Assembly: GCA_021787845.1 (NCBI GenBank)
Contig: JAJYLH010000052.1
Coordinates: 1 to 38,699, forward strand
Origin: Myxococcales bacterium
GTDB taxonomy: Bacteria > Myxococcota > Myxococcia > Myxococcales > JAJYLH01
Length of the DNA: 38,699 bases
Direction of reading: 5' to 3'
In this document: positions 1-7,970 of the stretch, one piece after another
How positions within the stretch are numbered: the first letter of the stretch is position 1
How the letters are laid out: every line of letters starts with the position of its first letter
Notes under the pieces: model-generated
The model's database searches: none
Told to the model about the DNA's origin: nothing
Seen by the model: the letters and a program-made list of their open reading frames with translations, nothing else
Program-made: the position numbers and the translations under genes

Positions 1-151
1 AAGGCGCTGCCCCGCCTCCACCAAAAACCGGAACCGCTCCCCACCGGCTTACCCGCCCGCATTCACCAATGCCCACGGTCCCTTTCTCGCGAGCAGAGAC
101 GGGTCATTTCTCACGAGCGCTGAAGCACCGGGTCGAGAATCTGCGGGCGGC

Positions 152-459
152 GTTGCCCAGGCGGCCGATTCGGTGTCCAATCCCGCGCGCTCGTCCCTCG
201 ACTACGCTCGGGATGAGCGGGGGCGGGCCGCTCGGGATGAGCGGTGTCCGTCGACTGGCGCTCAGGATGACCGGTCGGGATGAGCGGCGTTGCCCACGTC
301 CGATGCGGCGAACCCGAAAAGCACCCATGCCCAGCACCCCCGCCGCCGACAAGCACAGCCTCCTGCGAGGACCGCTCCTCGCCCTGCTGATCTTTCGCGT
401 CCTGCGCAGCCTCGCCGCGGGGATGATCACCATCGCCTTCCCGTACCTTGTCCTCCAGG
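152..459 (+). pseudogene. Duplicated 5' fragment of the MFS transporter gene
   Basis: This stretch is a near-identical copy of 8489-8800, the upstream region and first ~44 codons of the intact MFS gene at 8666. The copied reading frame begins with ATG at 327 (MPSTPAADKHSLLRG...) and runs through the first membrane segment to a point equivalent to ...FPYLVLQ. Homology then stops abruptly at about 459 and the sequence becomes the C-terminal part of an IS91-type transposase. Only a few substitutions separate the copies, so the duplication is fairly recent. It cannot make a transporter. The upstream part carries the same CGCTCGGGATGAGCGG repeats as the intact locus. Confidence 0.85.
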
Positions 460-775
460 AACCGCTACCTCGCCCACACCGGCGAGGCGACCACCTACGC
501 CCGAGGCCCGCCGAGCCTGGCGGCGTAGTTCCTCTCGATCCTTCCGGCGACTCTTCCTCGGGCGCTTTTCATGCCGCCCGCCGGGAGAAGCTCGTCTCGA
601 GCCCAGGCCCGAGCGCTCGACTTGACGCTTTCGGACAGAACCTGTACGCTCCTCTGCTCGTGAACCATGCCGACCACCTCGCCAGCGACCTCGACCACGA
701 CGCCACCGAGGCCCGGGTTCGCACCCGACGACCGCTTGGGCTTCTTACACGTCAACCCGCCTACCGACGGCCCGC
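460..775 (+). mobile_element. IS91-type element 3' end (transposase C-terminus plus terminal region)
   Basis: The first ~70 bases encode RYLAHTGEA..., matching the C-terminal RYLAHTGET of the larger IS91-like transposase on the minus strand near 4760. The following ~250 bases match the reverse complement of about 4455-4700, the region downstream of that transposase. The best matched stretch reads in both copies as KPKRSSGANPGLGG versus APKRPSGANPCLGG when translated away from the transposase. The copy is therefore inverted relative to the one at 4455-6270. In IS91/ISCR elements the replication origin lies at this 3' end, so the fragment may be what is left of a one-ended event. The exact right limit is uncertain. 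Confidence 0.75.
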
Positions 776-870
776 CGTGTTAGGAGCTTTCCCGTGGTGG
801 AAATCCAGGCTAGCGTTCGGTCGTCGATTTTTCCGCCGGTTGGCCGGTCGCTGGCGGACGGGAGGGAGCG

Positions 871-1416
871 ATGCGGCACACGATTTCGAACCACGGAAGT
901 CGTACTGCGATTGCCGGCTCCGAGCTCACGGTGATGTACCGCCGGGAGCGGCGCGCGGTGGTCTCGCAATGCCGGCGGATTCTCGGCGACGCGGAGGAGG
1001 CGAAAGACGTGGCGCAGGCCGCGTGGGCTCGACTCCTCACCTTGCTCCGCGACGGCGAGCAACCGTCGAACCTGGCTGCGTTCGTCAGGACGATGGCGAC
1101 CCATCTCTGCCTCGACCTACTTCGCTCCCGCAGGGTGAAAGCGTCGCACGACGGCCTTCTCGACGCCGGGGAGCGATCGGCCACGCCTCCAGATAGGATC
1201 GAACGGGATGAGTTGCTCGCTGCCGTTCTCTTGTCCTGCCCGCGAAAGACAAGCGACATCGCAACCCGATGGCTCGCGCGAGGGGAGAAGGCCGAAATCG
1301 CGCAATCGCTCCGCGTCTCCGAGCGCACCGTAGAGCGACATCTCGCGGCGTTCATCCGACATGCCGAGCGGCGGATCGTCCTGCATGCCGGATCGATCAC
1401 CGGCGGCCCCTGCTGA
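871..1416 (+). CDS. RNA polymerase sigma factor, ECF-like
   Basis: A 181-residue protein with the sigma-70 region 2 and region 4 layout of extracytoplasmic-function sigma factors. Region 2 is at about residues 20-60 (YRRERRAVVSQCRRIL...DAEEAKDVAQ), with RTMATHLCLDLLRSR continuing at 73-88. A divergent helix-turn-helix region 4 is at about 124-168 (KAEIAQSLRVSERTVERHL). The ATG at 871 follows GGGAGGGAGCG, a strong ribosome site. It would direct RNA polymerase to a small regulon. No anti-sigma gene adjoins it: the next genes run convergently (minus strand) and the left neighbour is transposon debris. The region 2 to 4 linker is short, as in ECF factors. Function as a sigma factor is confident; the target genes are unknown. 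Confidence 0.85.
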   Translation: MRHTISNHGSRTAIAGSELTVMYRRERRAVVSQCRRILGDAEEAKDVAQAAWARLLTLLRDGEQPSNLAAFVRTMATHLCLDLLRSRRVKASHDGLLDAGERSATPPDRIERDELLAAVLLSCPRKTSDIATRWLARGEKAEIAQSLRVSERTVERHLAAFIRHAERRIVLHAGSITGGPC

Positions 1417-1492
1417 TTTGCTCGGCCGACCGGGGACCCGCTTGTTGTTCAATCAGTCCTTTGGCGCTTGCGGATCCGCGAACCTGCCGTCG

Positions 1493-1795
1493 TCATCGTT
1501 GGGACGAAACAGAACCCCCGTCCGCCCGTCCACCTGACGACGATGTCGAGCCGCCGTCCGGCATCACCGCCGCTCCCATGCAACACGAGAGGCCGGGCAC
1601 CGGGTACGGCGAACCATTCGAGTCACAGCTCACGTCGACGACGGGCCCCGAGCAGACGAGACCGTGCATGAGCGAGTAGCAATGGCCACCGGCTTGGGCA
1701 CATTTCGACCCCGCGTTCTGCTTCGCGGGTGGAGGGCCAACCAGGCCGCACCCTGAACCCACAACGAGCAGCAGAGCCAGAAGGAAGCTTCTCAT
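1493..1795 (-). CDS. Small Cys-rich lipoprotein (copy 2 of the cassette)
   Basis: A 100-residue exported protein. The N-terminus MRSFLLALLLVVGSGCGLV is a signal peptide ending in a lipobox-like GSGC, so lipid attachment is likely but not certain. The mature part has a Cys pattern CAQAGGHC ... LVC ... SCCMGAAVMPDGG, closely matching the lipoprotein at 2842-3111 (CAQSGGRC ... CC ... MCCDGTMVPRD). It ends in a Ser/Gly-rich low-complexity tail. It starts 11 bases after the stop of the secreted protein gene at 1807 and so looks like the last gene of the minus-strand unit. The paired cysteines suggest a disulphide-stabilised periplasmic or surface domain. I do not recognise a named family. Confidence 0.75.
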   Translation of the reverse strand: MRSFLLALLLVVGSGCGLVGPPPAKQNAGSKCAQAGGHCYSLMHGLVCSGPVVDVSCDSNGSPYPVPGLSCCMGAAVMPDGGSTSSSGGRADGGSVSSQR

Positions 1796-1806
1796 CAGGG
1801 TTGCCC

Positions 1807-2845
1807 TCAGTAGTAGAGGAGCGCAGTGTTACCGAAGAAGGTAAAGTTGCTGACCGATTGGTTGCACGCGCCGCCCAGCGGTTGCGCGATGCTGGACCAC
1901 TTTGATGGGTCGGTGCCCACGGTGTTACGACACCACCACCATGCGGGAACTGGCGGGGTCCATGGGTTGTCGCACTCATCCTGCATCTGCACGGCGATGA
2001 AAGCGGTCGAGCCGTTGGCTCCATCGGGATACTGGCTGCAGGACGTGACGCCGTACTCCTCCAGGACCCCCGTGTCAGCGTACTCGAACGAGACTCCAGG
2101 GTAATTCCACAAGTTCGCCGAGACGTAGGCCGAAGTCCCGTTGCTCGTATCGATCCACTCAACGGTGAAGTCGTCTCCGCCGCCCATCTCGACGATGCCC
2201 TCGATCACATCACCGACATTGACCTCAACAGGTGCGGTGTGCGCGACAACGTTGTCGCCTACGATGATCCAAGCGACCATGGCCCAGTATTGCCCCCCCA
2301 CCGGCTCCGCTCGTTCCCCACTGGAGCGCAGGTTGGAGAGCCGATGAGCTGGAAGCCCACAGGTCGTTGAAGAAGAACAGCGTCTGGCCGGTTCGCGTCG
2401 CCGGGTAGTCCGGCACATTCCACTCGCCGAAGATGTAGTTGAACGGCTTTCCCGCGTCGTAGAAGTACGAGTCGTCGACCCAGTTGGCGAGGTCGGGGTC
2501 CGGCAACGGTTGCTGGCTGGCGCCCGGTGCGCCCCGAACGGGTTGGTTGTGCGTTGGGATGATTTCCACCGTGCACCTGGGCAGCGTCTTGAGCAGCTTT
2601 CCATCGGCATCGATGACGTGCAGATCCTTGTCAACTCGAGCTCCGCTCGGGATCTCATGAACGCACGAGGGCCATGCGTAGCCGACCGGCGTTCTCACGT
2701 ACTTGCTCACATCCACCTGGGCCCGAGCGACCGTCGAGGCGCCGATCTGTACGAGGCACAGGATCGCAACCAAGAGCGCCTGACGCACGGCTCGATGGCG
2801 GCCACCGAATGCCTGCTGGGAAATGCCGGGGAAGTGACCTGTCAT
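1807..2845 (-). pseudogene. Secreted beta-sandwich-like protein, copy 2, frameshifted
   Basis: The start ATG at 2845 follows GGAGGA and overlaps the stop of the upstream lipoprotein gene (ATGA). The N-terminus is a signal peptide (RQALLVAILCLVQIG...ARAQ), then VDVSKYVRTPVGYAWPSC..., co-linear with the intact paralogue at 3126-4199. After LQWGTSGAGGG the frame breaks in a run of seven G (plus-strand C7 at 2293-2299). Removing one G restores the frame and continues QYWAMVAWI... to the shared end ...NTALLYY. Both halves are well conserved (LEEYGVTSCSQYPDGANGS, MQDEC, CRNTVGTDPS), so the frameshift is recent, a sequencing error, or a variable tract. Function is as for the paralogue. Repaired length would be about 345 residues. 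Confidence 0.8.
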
Positions 2846-3111
2846 GGCGTTCCTCCATCGTTCGTGTTGGCGCACTGTGAACCGGCGTCTCGTGGCACCA
2901 TCGTTCCATCGCAGCACATAACCTGCGGCCCGGGCGGCGGTGGCTGACCGTTGTCGATATAGCAGCTCTTGGGTAGAACAGTACCGCAACAGAAGTACGC
3001 GGGATCTGGGGCAACGCATCGGCCGCCTGATTGAGCACACTCCGAAACCGCTGACGAGCCCGGCGAACAACCGGCCAGCACGAAAATCGCAACGAGGACT
3101 GCTCCCTTCAA
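2842..3111 (-). CDS. Small Cys-rich lipoprotein (copy 1 of the cassette)
   Basis: An 89-residue protein with a clear lipoprotein signal: MKGAVLVAIFVLAGCSPG, lipobox LAGC, lipidation at Cys15. The mature region has about eight cysteines (CAQSGGRC, YFCCG, SCY, MCCDG, QC). It is a paralogue of the lipoprotein at 1493-1795. It starts 14 bases after the stop of the secreted protein gene at 3126, and its TGA overlaps the ATG of the next secreted gene (2845-2842), so translation of the two is probably coupled. Asp2-type residues are absent after the Cys (Ser follows), which fits outer-membrane sorting in Gram-negative rules. Its constant pairing with the secreted beta-sandwich-like protein suggests a partner or anchor; this is inference. 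Confidence 0.8.
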   Translation of the reverse strand: MKGAVLVAIFVLAGCSPGSSAVSECAQSGGRCVAPDPAYFCCGTVLPKSCYIDNGQPPPPGPQVMCCDGTMVPRDAGSQCANTNDGGTP

Positions 3112-3125
3112 GATGACACCCCCTT

Positions 3126-4199
3126 TCAGTAGTAAAGACTAGAGATCAGTATTCCGAATATGTTTCCGTTGCTGACCGAGAAGTTGCAGTCGGGGCCGTG
3201 GGAGCCGTTCGACTGCCAATCTTGCTGTTGCCAGGTCGACGGATCTGTGCCAACGGCCTGCCTACACCACCATTCCCTCGCGTTGCACTCATCTTGCATT
3301 CCGATGCCCATGAAGTTGGTACTGCCGTTGCTGCCATCCGGGTACTGATCGCAAGTTGTAACACCGTACTCCTCAAGAACTGCAGGGAAAGCGTCAGTGA
3401 ACTGGATTCCCGGGTAGGAGCCGGTCAGATCCACCGTAAGACCCTCGTCAGCTTCCCCGCCGCCAGAGTTGGACTCATCAATGGATTCAACAACGTACCC
3501 GGCGGGCCGACCAAGCTCGATGATGCCAAGGATTGTGTCGCCGGTGTGTACCGTCACCAGTGGCGTAACGGCCAGGGTCCACGAACCCGTGCCGTCAGAT
3601 GTCCCTTCCACCCACCAGTCGGCCATCCCCCAGTAGTCTCCTCCGCCAATGGGACTCACGCCCCATTGAAGCACTGGCTGGATGATGTCGATATAGTTGG
3701 ACGGACCTACATGATACGCCTGCAGTGCGTCGAAGAAGTACAGGAGCTGCCCCGACTCGGCCGGAGCATCTGGCACGTTCCACTGGTCCGCGATGTAGTT
3801 GAACACCTTGTTGCTGTCACTATACTCGGAGTCCTCGATCCATCCCCCCGTCGCTGGCACCGACGGTGTGTTGATAGCCACGACATCGGCGTGAGGAAAC
3901 GTCGGGATCATCGGGACCGTGCACTTCGGGAGCGTCTCGATCAGCGTCCCGTCGGGCCTGCGCACGTTACGGTTTCGGTCGATGCGCGACCCGGACGGAA
4001 CCACGTGAACGCAGGAGGGCCACACGTAACCGAATGGCGTCCTCGCGTACTTGCTCAGGTTGACCTGTGCCCGCGCCTCGCGGGGAAACCCCAACTGAAG
4101 GACGAGCAAGGCGGCAACGATCAGGAGCCGGGCCCCGGTACGCCCCACGGTTCCGCGCGTGGGAGGCAAGACCACCTTGGACAGCCGAAACGCTCTCAT
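3126..4199 (-). CDS. Secreted beta-sandwich-like protein (possible G1/eqolisin- or neprosin-like), copy 1
   Basis: About 357 residues. ATG at 4199 is chosen because GAGGTG precedes it; a GTG at 4211 is possible. A signal peptide (ARLLIVAALLVLQLGFPREARAQ) with ARA cleavage is followed by NLSKYARTPFGYVWPSCVH. The body is rich in Trp, Gly, Asp and beta-strand-like segments: QWNVPDAP, IIQPVLQWG, GGDYWGMADWWV, HTGDTILGIIELG, then LEEYGVTTCDQYPDG, MQDECN and a terminal SLYY. The Gln of LQWG and the Glu of LEEYG are kept in both copies, which would suit an eqolisin-type Glu/Gln pair, but I cannot prove peptidase activity. It is the first gene of the minus-strand unit and is followed by its lipoprotein partner. 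Family assignment is tentative; export is confident. Confidence 0.8.
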   Translation of the reverse strand: MRAFRLSKVVLPPTRGTVGRTGARLLIVAALLVLQLGFPREARAQVNLSKYARTPFGYVWPSCVHVVPSGSRIDRNRNVRRPDGTLIETLPKCTVPMIPTFPHADVVAINTPSVPATGGWIEDSEYSDSNKVFNYIADQWNVPDAPAESGQLLYFFDALQAYHVGPSNYIDIIQPVLQWGVSPIGGGDYWGMADWWVEGTSDGTGSWTLAVTPLVTVHTGDTILGIIELGRPAGYVVESIDESNSGGGEADEGLTVDLTGSYPGIQFTDAFPAVLEEYGVTTCDQYPDGSNGSTNFMGIGMQDECNAREWWCRQAVGTDPSTWQQQDWQSNGSHGPDCNFSVSNGNIFGILISSLYY

Positions 4200-4725
4200 G
4201 TCGCACCTCACGAAACTGCCGTCACTGGTCGCGGGTCCGTCCCGTGCCCATGCCCTTCATCTGGTAGACGTTTGAGCCGGGCACGCCGCGACACCGGACG
4301 GAAAAGACTCGTGTTCCGGCGGACGTGCGACGGCCCTCGGAGGCCGATGCGTTGCGCCGGTAGAGTCCGACGAGTCGGCTCGCGTTCAAGCCCGCTTCCT
4401 GCACGAGTAGATCTCTTCCTTGCCAGGCCCTCGCGTTCTTCGAGCGAAAGCGGAAGCTGTGGTCAGGCGCTCACGCGTAAGGCGCCCAAGCGGCCCTCGG
4501 GCGCGAACCCGTGCCTTGGTGGCGTCAAGATCGCGGTCGCTGGCGAGGTGGTCCGCATGGTTCACGAGTGGAGGGAGCGTACATGTTCTGTCCGGAAGCG
4601 TCAAGTCGAGCGCTCGGGCCTGGGGTCGAGACGAGCTTCTCCCGGCGGGCTACCTGAAAGCGCCCGCGGAAGAGCTGCCGGAAAGATCGAGACGAGCTAC
4701 GCCGCCATCAGCGGCGGGCCGCGGG

Positions 4726-4748
4726 CGTGGTTCGACAAGCTCACCATG
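4726..4748. repeat. Short repeat (GTTCGACAAGCTCACCATGAGCGG type)
   Basis: The core TTCGACAAGCTCACCATGAGCGG resembles family A (TTCGACTGCGCTCAGGATGAGCGG) in length and layout. It lies inside the C-terminal codons of the dead IS91 transposase, just after AHTGET, and replaces the expected C-terminus. Confidence 0.6.
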
Positions 4749-5036
4749 AGCGGGGTGGTCTCGCCGGTGTGGGCGAGGTAGCGGGCAATCTCGTCGGGGT
4801 CGTGCAGCACGGCGATCGGGCGGAGGCGTCCTTTACAGCGAGAACATTCGAGGGCGTCACCGCCCCACGTCCGGCGGCACAGCTCGGCCCAGAGGAGCCG
4901 CTCGGCGTGCGGCAGTGCAGCAGCGGCCTCGCTCGGCACTGGCTCGGCCATCGGAGGGAGAGCAGCGGTGCCGCTTGGCGGCGGCTCGTCGTGGCGGTGC
5001 TCGCAGGCCGAGCCTCGGCGCTTGGTCGGCGCGGGC

Positions 5037-5072
5037 ACCACGATCCCTCGACTGCGCTCGGGATGAGCGGGA
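5037..5072. repeat. Family A repeat inside the IS91 transposase
   Basis: CCCTCGACTGCGCTCGGGAT followed by GAGCGGG. It marks the frame change between ...ILAPAAK and the C-terminal part of the transposase. Single (unpaired) copy. Confidence 0.75.
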
Positions 5073-5816
5073 TTTCGCCGCCGGGGCGAGGATTCCGAAG
5101 TACTTGCGAGTCGGATGGCCCGGCCCGGGGATGAGGCTGGCGAGCCGCATCAACAGCTCGATCGGCGTGAGCACGAGCGCGGTGTCGCCGTGGCGATCCG
5201 GCTTCTTGAGCCGGTAGGAGAGCAGCCCATCCGGTCGCTCGGTGAGGCGCGCGCTCGAAATCGGTCCGCGCAGGAGATAGCGGCACACGCGCTCCATCCG
5301 GTCGCGATCGTTTCCGTCGATGGGAGAGGAGGCGTAAACGTGGAGTCCCGAAGGTGTCGTCGCCACGAGGCCGCCTTTCGGATGCTCCACCTCGTCTTCT
5401 TCCACCAGCCCGCTATCATGGTGAGCGCAGTCGAACCACGCGCCGGAGCGCTCCCGCTGTCCTTGTCGAAGCGCCACCTGAGCGCACGCCCCGAGCGCAT
5501 CGAGCGCCGGCGGCTCGTTCGTCTGCTCCTCCGCCGGCGTCTGCGTCAGCAGCCCGCGCCGGGCGAGGAGCATCTGGAGCCGCCGATCGAGATCCGTCGC
5601 CAGCTCGCGCAGCTCTTCCGGTGTCGTCCTCGGCGCGCGCACAAAGGTCAGGGCATCGCCCGGCTCGCCCACGAAAGCGCCGTCCAACAGAAGTAAGTGG
5701 GCATGCGGGTGGAGATTGAGCGAGCTCCCAAAACGATGCCGGACCAGCACTCCGCCGGAGCGCCCTCGCTGGCATCGCCGCTCCTGCCAGCGCATTAGCG
5801 TGCGCGTCACCACTTG

Positions 5817-5905
5817 GCCCGCTCATCCTGAGCGACCGAAGGGAGTCGAAGGACGCGCGCAAGAGCTCTGGCTGAATCCTTCGACTTCGCTCAGGATGAG
5901 CGGGA
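5817..5905. repeat. Family A inverted pair inside the IS91 transposase
   Basis: Left arm CGCTCATCCTGAGCGACCGA...GTCGAAGGA and right arm TCCTTCGACTTCGCTCAGGA...GAGCGG are reverse complements flanking a ~30-base spacer, so the element can form a long hairpin. It replaces transposase codons between ...WVVSYPF and ...TRTLMRWQE and shifts the frame. Confidence 0.8.
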
Positions 5906-6118
5906 CGCGCCGAGCCGATCGCGAACGGGTAGCTCACTACCCACTGCCGCACGGGCGCGCGCGGGAGCACGTGATCCACCAGGTGCGCGGCACCATCGGC
6001 CATCGCGCGAGCCGCGCACGAGGGGCAGGTGCCGCGGCGCTTGCAGGAGAACGCCAGGATCTCCTCGTGGCCGCAGGCATCGCACTTGAGGCGCCTACTC
6101 CTGAGGCGATGGACGCCC

Positions 6119-6151
6119 TGCCGGTACCCGGACACTCACGTGTCCGGCTCC
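6119..6151. repeat. Family B repeat inside the IS91 transposase
   Basis: The palindromic core CCCGGACACTCACGTGTCCG plus GCTCC lies between the codons for ...GGLPRFI and the zinc-binding segment. It is one of seven copies in the window (see 16951, 17050, 21398, 21671, 24678, 24830). Confidence 0.8.
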
Positions 6152-6269
6152 CGATGAACCGCGGCAGGCCGCCGTGCTCTTCGCGCGCGGCACGGAGGAA
6201 CTCGTCCAAGTGCTCGCGCACGACCCGGTGGAGCACGCTCGCTTCCGGCCGGTGGCGTACCCGATCCAT

Positions 6270-6622
6270 CGCGGCGCGCAGCGCCGAGCAGGAATCGTTC
6301 CAGCCGCGAAAACCCGCGCATCCGTGCGGCGAGCCGGCCGGTCAGTCTCATTTCGGGACCGTCGAGTCTCAGATTGGGATTCGCCATTCGGAGCGCGGGT
6401 GGGCGGGAGGAGTCGGTCCGCTCGGTCGGGCGATTCGCCGCCCCGGGCGTGATGGAGGGCAGCAGCGGCGTCGACCATCGGCTGCGACGTCGGGATGTGC
6501 AGCTATGGTGAGCGGCAGCGATGTCGGCCATCGGCTGGGCCGTCGGGATGCGGGGCGGTGGAGAGCAGGAGCGGCGGCGGTCGGCGCGGGTGGAGCCGAT
6601 GCCTCCGGCCGAAGTTCCGGGC
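6270..6622. other. Gap without a supported gene
   Basis: Between the IS91 relic and the unknown gene ending at 6623. It holds an imperfect direct repeat: TCGACCATCGGCTGCGACGT near 6470 and TCGGCCATCGGCTGGGCCGT near 6524, each followed by CGGGATG. It may include the 5' end of the IS91 element. No convincing coding frame was seen. Confidence 0.5.
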
Positions 6623-7720
6623 TCACTCCTTGGTCTTCCCCTTCTCGTCCTGCTGTGCGCCCTTGGCCTCGGCCCCGGCGCCGCCGCGTTGGCCCGTCGC
6701 CGGCTCCGCCTTCTTCTCGCCCTTCTCGCCCGCAGCCTCGGAGGCGGGCGCCGGCTGGGGGTTGTCGTTGGGCGGCTGGGGATTGTCGTTGGGCGTCTTG
6801 GGGTCGGTGGCGCGGCGGTGGAAGCGCTTGGGGATTTGGATGTCGATGAGGTCGGCCTGGTCCTTGGCGCCGAACTCGCGGAGGAAGACGGTGACGCGGG
6901 AGAGGACGATCTGGATCTTGAGCAGCGCGTTGTTGACCTTGGTCGCGGCGGCGCCGCGGCGGGGGTCGGTGCCGATGCCGGCGTCGAGGTCGTCGTCGAG
7001 CTGGCGGGTCAGCGGCGCGAGCCTGGCGAGGGACCGCTCGGGGTAGACGCCCTTGCGGTCCAGCAGCTCCAGCGACGCGGTGTCGGCGAGGAGGTCGAGC
7101 TGGCCGTTGGCGATGCGGGCGACGTCCCCGCAGAGGTCGGCGGTCGCGCTCTCGCCGATGCCGGCCCGCGTGCGAACCTCCTTCTCGGCGGCGGTGTGGC
7201 CGGGCACCCGCTCGGTGACCTTGCCCTTGAAGTCGTTGACCTCGACCAGCACCAGGGCGGCATGGTCCTTGGCGGCGGCGCTGTAGATCTGCACCCCGGT
7301 CGGAGCATTGCCGTAGGCTTTCACCGCATCGACGTAGCCGAGCCGCGCATCCTCGATCAGATAGAGGAACCCCGGCAGCTCCTCGGGAGCAGCGGGATCG
7401 AGGTGCGCCGCCGCCACCTCCACCGCCGCGCCGATGCCGCCGATCTTCAGCCGCACCGCGTCGCGGGCGAGGGTGCTGCGAGGCACCGGCTTGAGAGCCA
7501 GGGTCTGCTGGTACTCGGCCTCGGCGTTGGCGACGAGGGTCTTCGATTCCGGTGGCAGCGCCTCGATCCCGCGGGCGTGAACGTCGCCGCGGGTCAGATG
7601 CCCCTCGCGGATCGCCCGGGTGGTCAGGATCTCCGGCGGTGGGGCCGCGGGTTCGCTGGGCGCGGCCGGCGCGGGCTCGGGGGTGGTCGGCGGCTCGTGG
7701 GGAGTCTTGTGCGAGGACAT
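6623..7720 (-). CDS. Hypothetical Ala/Asp-rich soluble protein with Pro/Lys-rich tail
   Basis: A 365-residue protein. The ATG at 7720 follows CTGGAGGTACG, a strong ribosome site, so the longer frame from 7825 is not used. The N-terminal ~30 residues are Pro/Glu/Ala-rich (HEPPTTPEPAPAAPSEPAAP). Residues ~45-285 form an apparently helical soluble domain (LVANAEAEYQQTLALKPVPRSTLARDAVRLK, FLYLIEDARLGYVDAVKAYG, ARIANGQLDLLADTASLELL). A charged, low-complexity tail carries two copies of PNDNPQP and a Lys/Glu-rich end (EKGEKKAEPATG, KGKTKE). There is no signal peptide or membrane segment. It is flanked by transposon debris and a minisatellite, with no operon partner. I do not recognise the family; structural or cell-envelope-associated roles are only guesses. 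Confidence 0.75.
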   Translation of the reverse strand: MSSHKTPHEPPTTPEPAPAAPSEPAAPPPEILTTRAIREGHLTRGDVHARGIEALPPESKTLVANAEAEYQQTLALKPVPRSTLARDAVRLKIGGIGAAVEVAAAHLDPAAPEELPGFLYLIEDARLGYVDAVKAYGNAPTGVQIYSAAAKDHAALVLVEVNDFKGKVTERVPGHTAAEKEVRTRAGIGESATADLCGDVARIANGQLDLLADTASLELLDRKGVYPERSLARLAPLTRQLDDDLDAGIGTDPRRGAAATKVNNALLKIQIVLSRVTVFLREFGAKDQADLIDIQIPKRFHRRATDPKTPNDNPQPPNDNPQPAPASEAAGEKGEKKAEPATGQRGGAGAEAKGAQQDEKGKTKE

Positions 7721-7970
7721 CGTACCTCCAGATGTGCGCGCCCGGTTCGCCCGGGAGCGAAAGGGGTCGGTCTTCGATGGGGAGGGCCGGCCGGGGATGT
7801 CGCATCGCAGATTAGCCGACGCCATCGCGGGCTGTCAAGCGACCGTCCTTCGACTGCGCTCAGGACGAGCGGTGGGGAAGCACGGGCGGGAGTCCTGGAC
7901 CGGTTGGCTCGATTCCTCGGGCGACTCCCGACTCGTCCGGGCCGGAACCGGTGGGGCCCGCCTCGGGGGG

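Larger units (their letters stand above)
4697..6269 (-). pseudogene. IS91/IS801-family Y2 transposase, multiply interrupted
   Basis: Read in order on the minus strand, four frames give one protein. (1) 6269-6150: HRPEASVLHRVVREHL...GGLPRFI. (2) 6118-5907: a zinc-binding segment CDACGHEEILAFSCKRRG-TCPSC, AHLVDHVLPRAPVRQWV. (3) 5815-5075: SLNLHPHAHLLLLDG with the HUH metal site, then RYLLRGPISSARL and LVLTPIELLMRLASLIPGPG. (4) 5036-4750: ECSRCKGRLRP, DPDEIARYLAHTGE. Frames change exactly where short repeats sit (6119-6151, 5817-5905, 5037-5072), and another repeat (4726-4748) alters the C-terminus. Domain order and motifs are typical of IS91/IS801 transposases. It is certainly non-functional as it stands. 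Confidence 0.9.
4455..6270 (-). mobile_element. IS91-type rolling-circle element, decayed
   Basis: The element comprises a broken Y2/HUH transposase (4697-6269) and a ~240-bp 3' terminal region (about 4455-4697). That terminal region recurs inverted at about 530-775. A third relic of the transposase N-terminus lies at 35515-35640. IS91/IS801/ISCR elements transpose by rolling circle replication, do not make target duplications and can carry off flanking DNA. Precise ends cannot be set by eye because these elements lack terminal inverted repeats. The 200 bases between it and the secreted protein gene at 4199 hold no gene that I can support. Confidence 0.75.

Noticed and set aside
1417-1492. 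Bidirectional terminator between the sigma factor gene and the cassette
   Set aside because: The palindrome TTGCGGATCCGCGAA has no loop and no T-run on either side, so it was not called.
2293-2299. Programmed ribosomal frameshift as the normal way to make the second secreted protein
   Set aside because: The paralogue at 3126-4199 is encoded in one frame without a slippery run, so the shift is more likely an indel or variable tract.
4222-4404. 60-codon minus-strand frame upstream of the secreted protein gene
   Set aside because: No ribosome site or recognisable feature was found. The region is more likely leader and promoter DNA.
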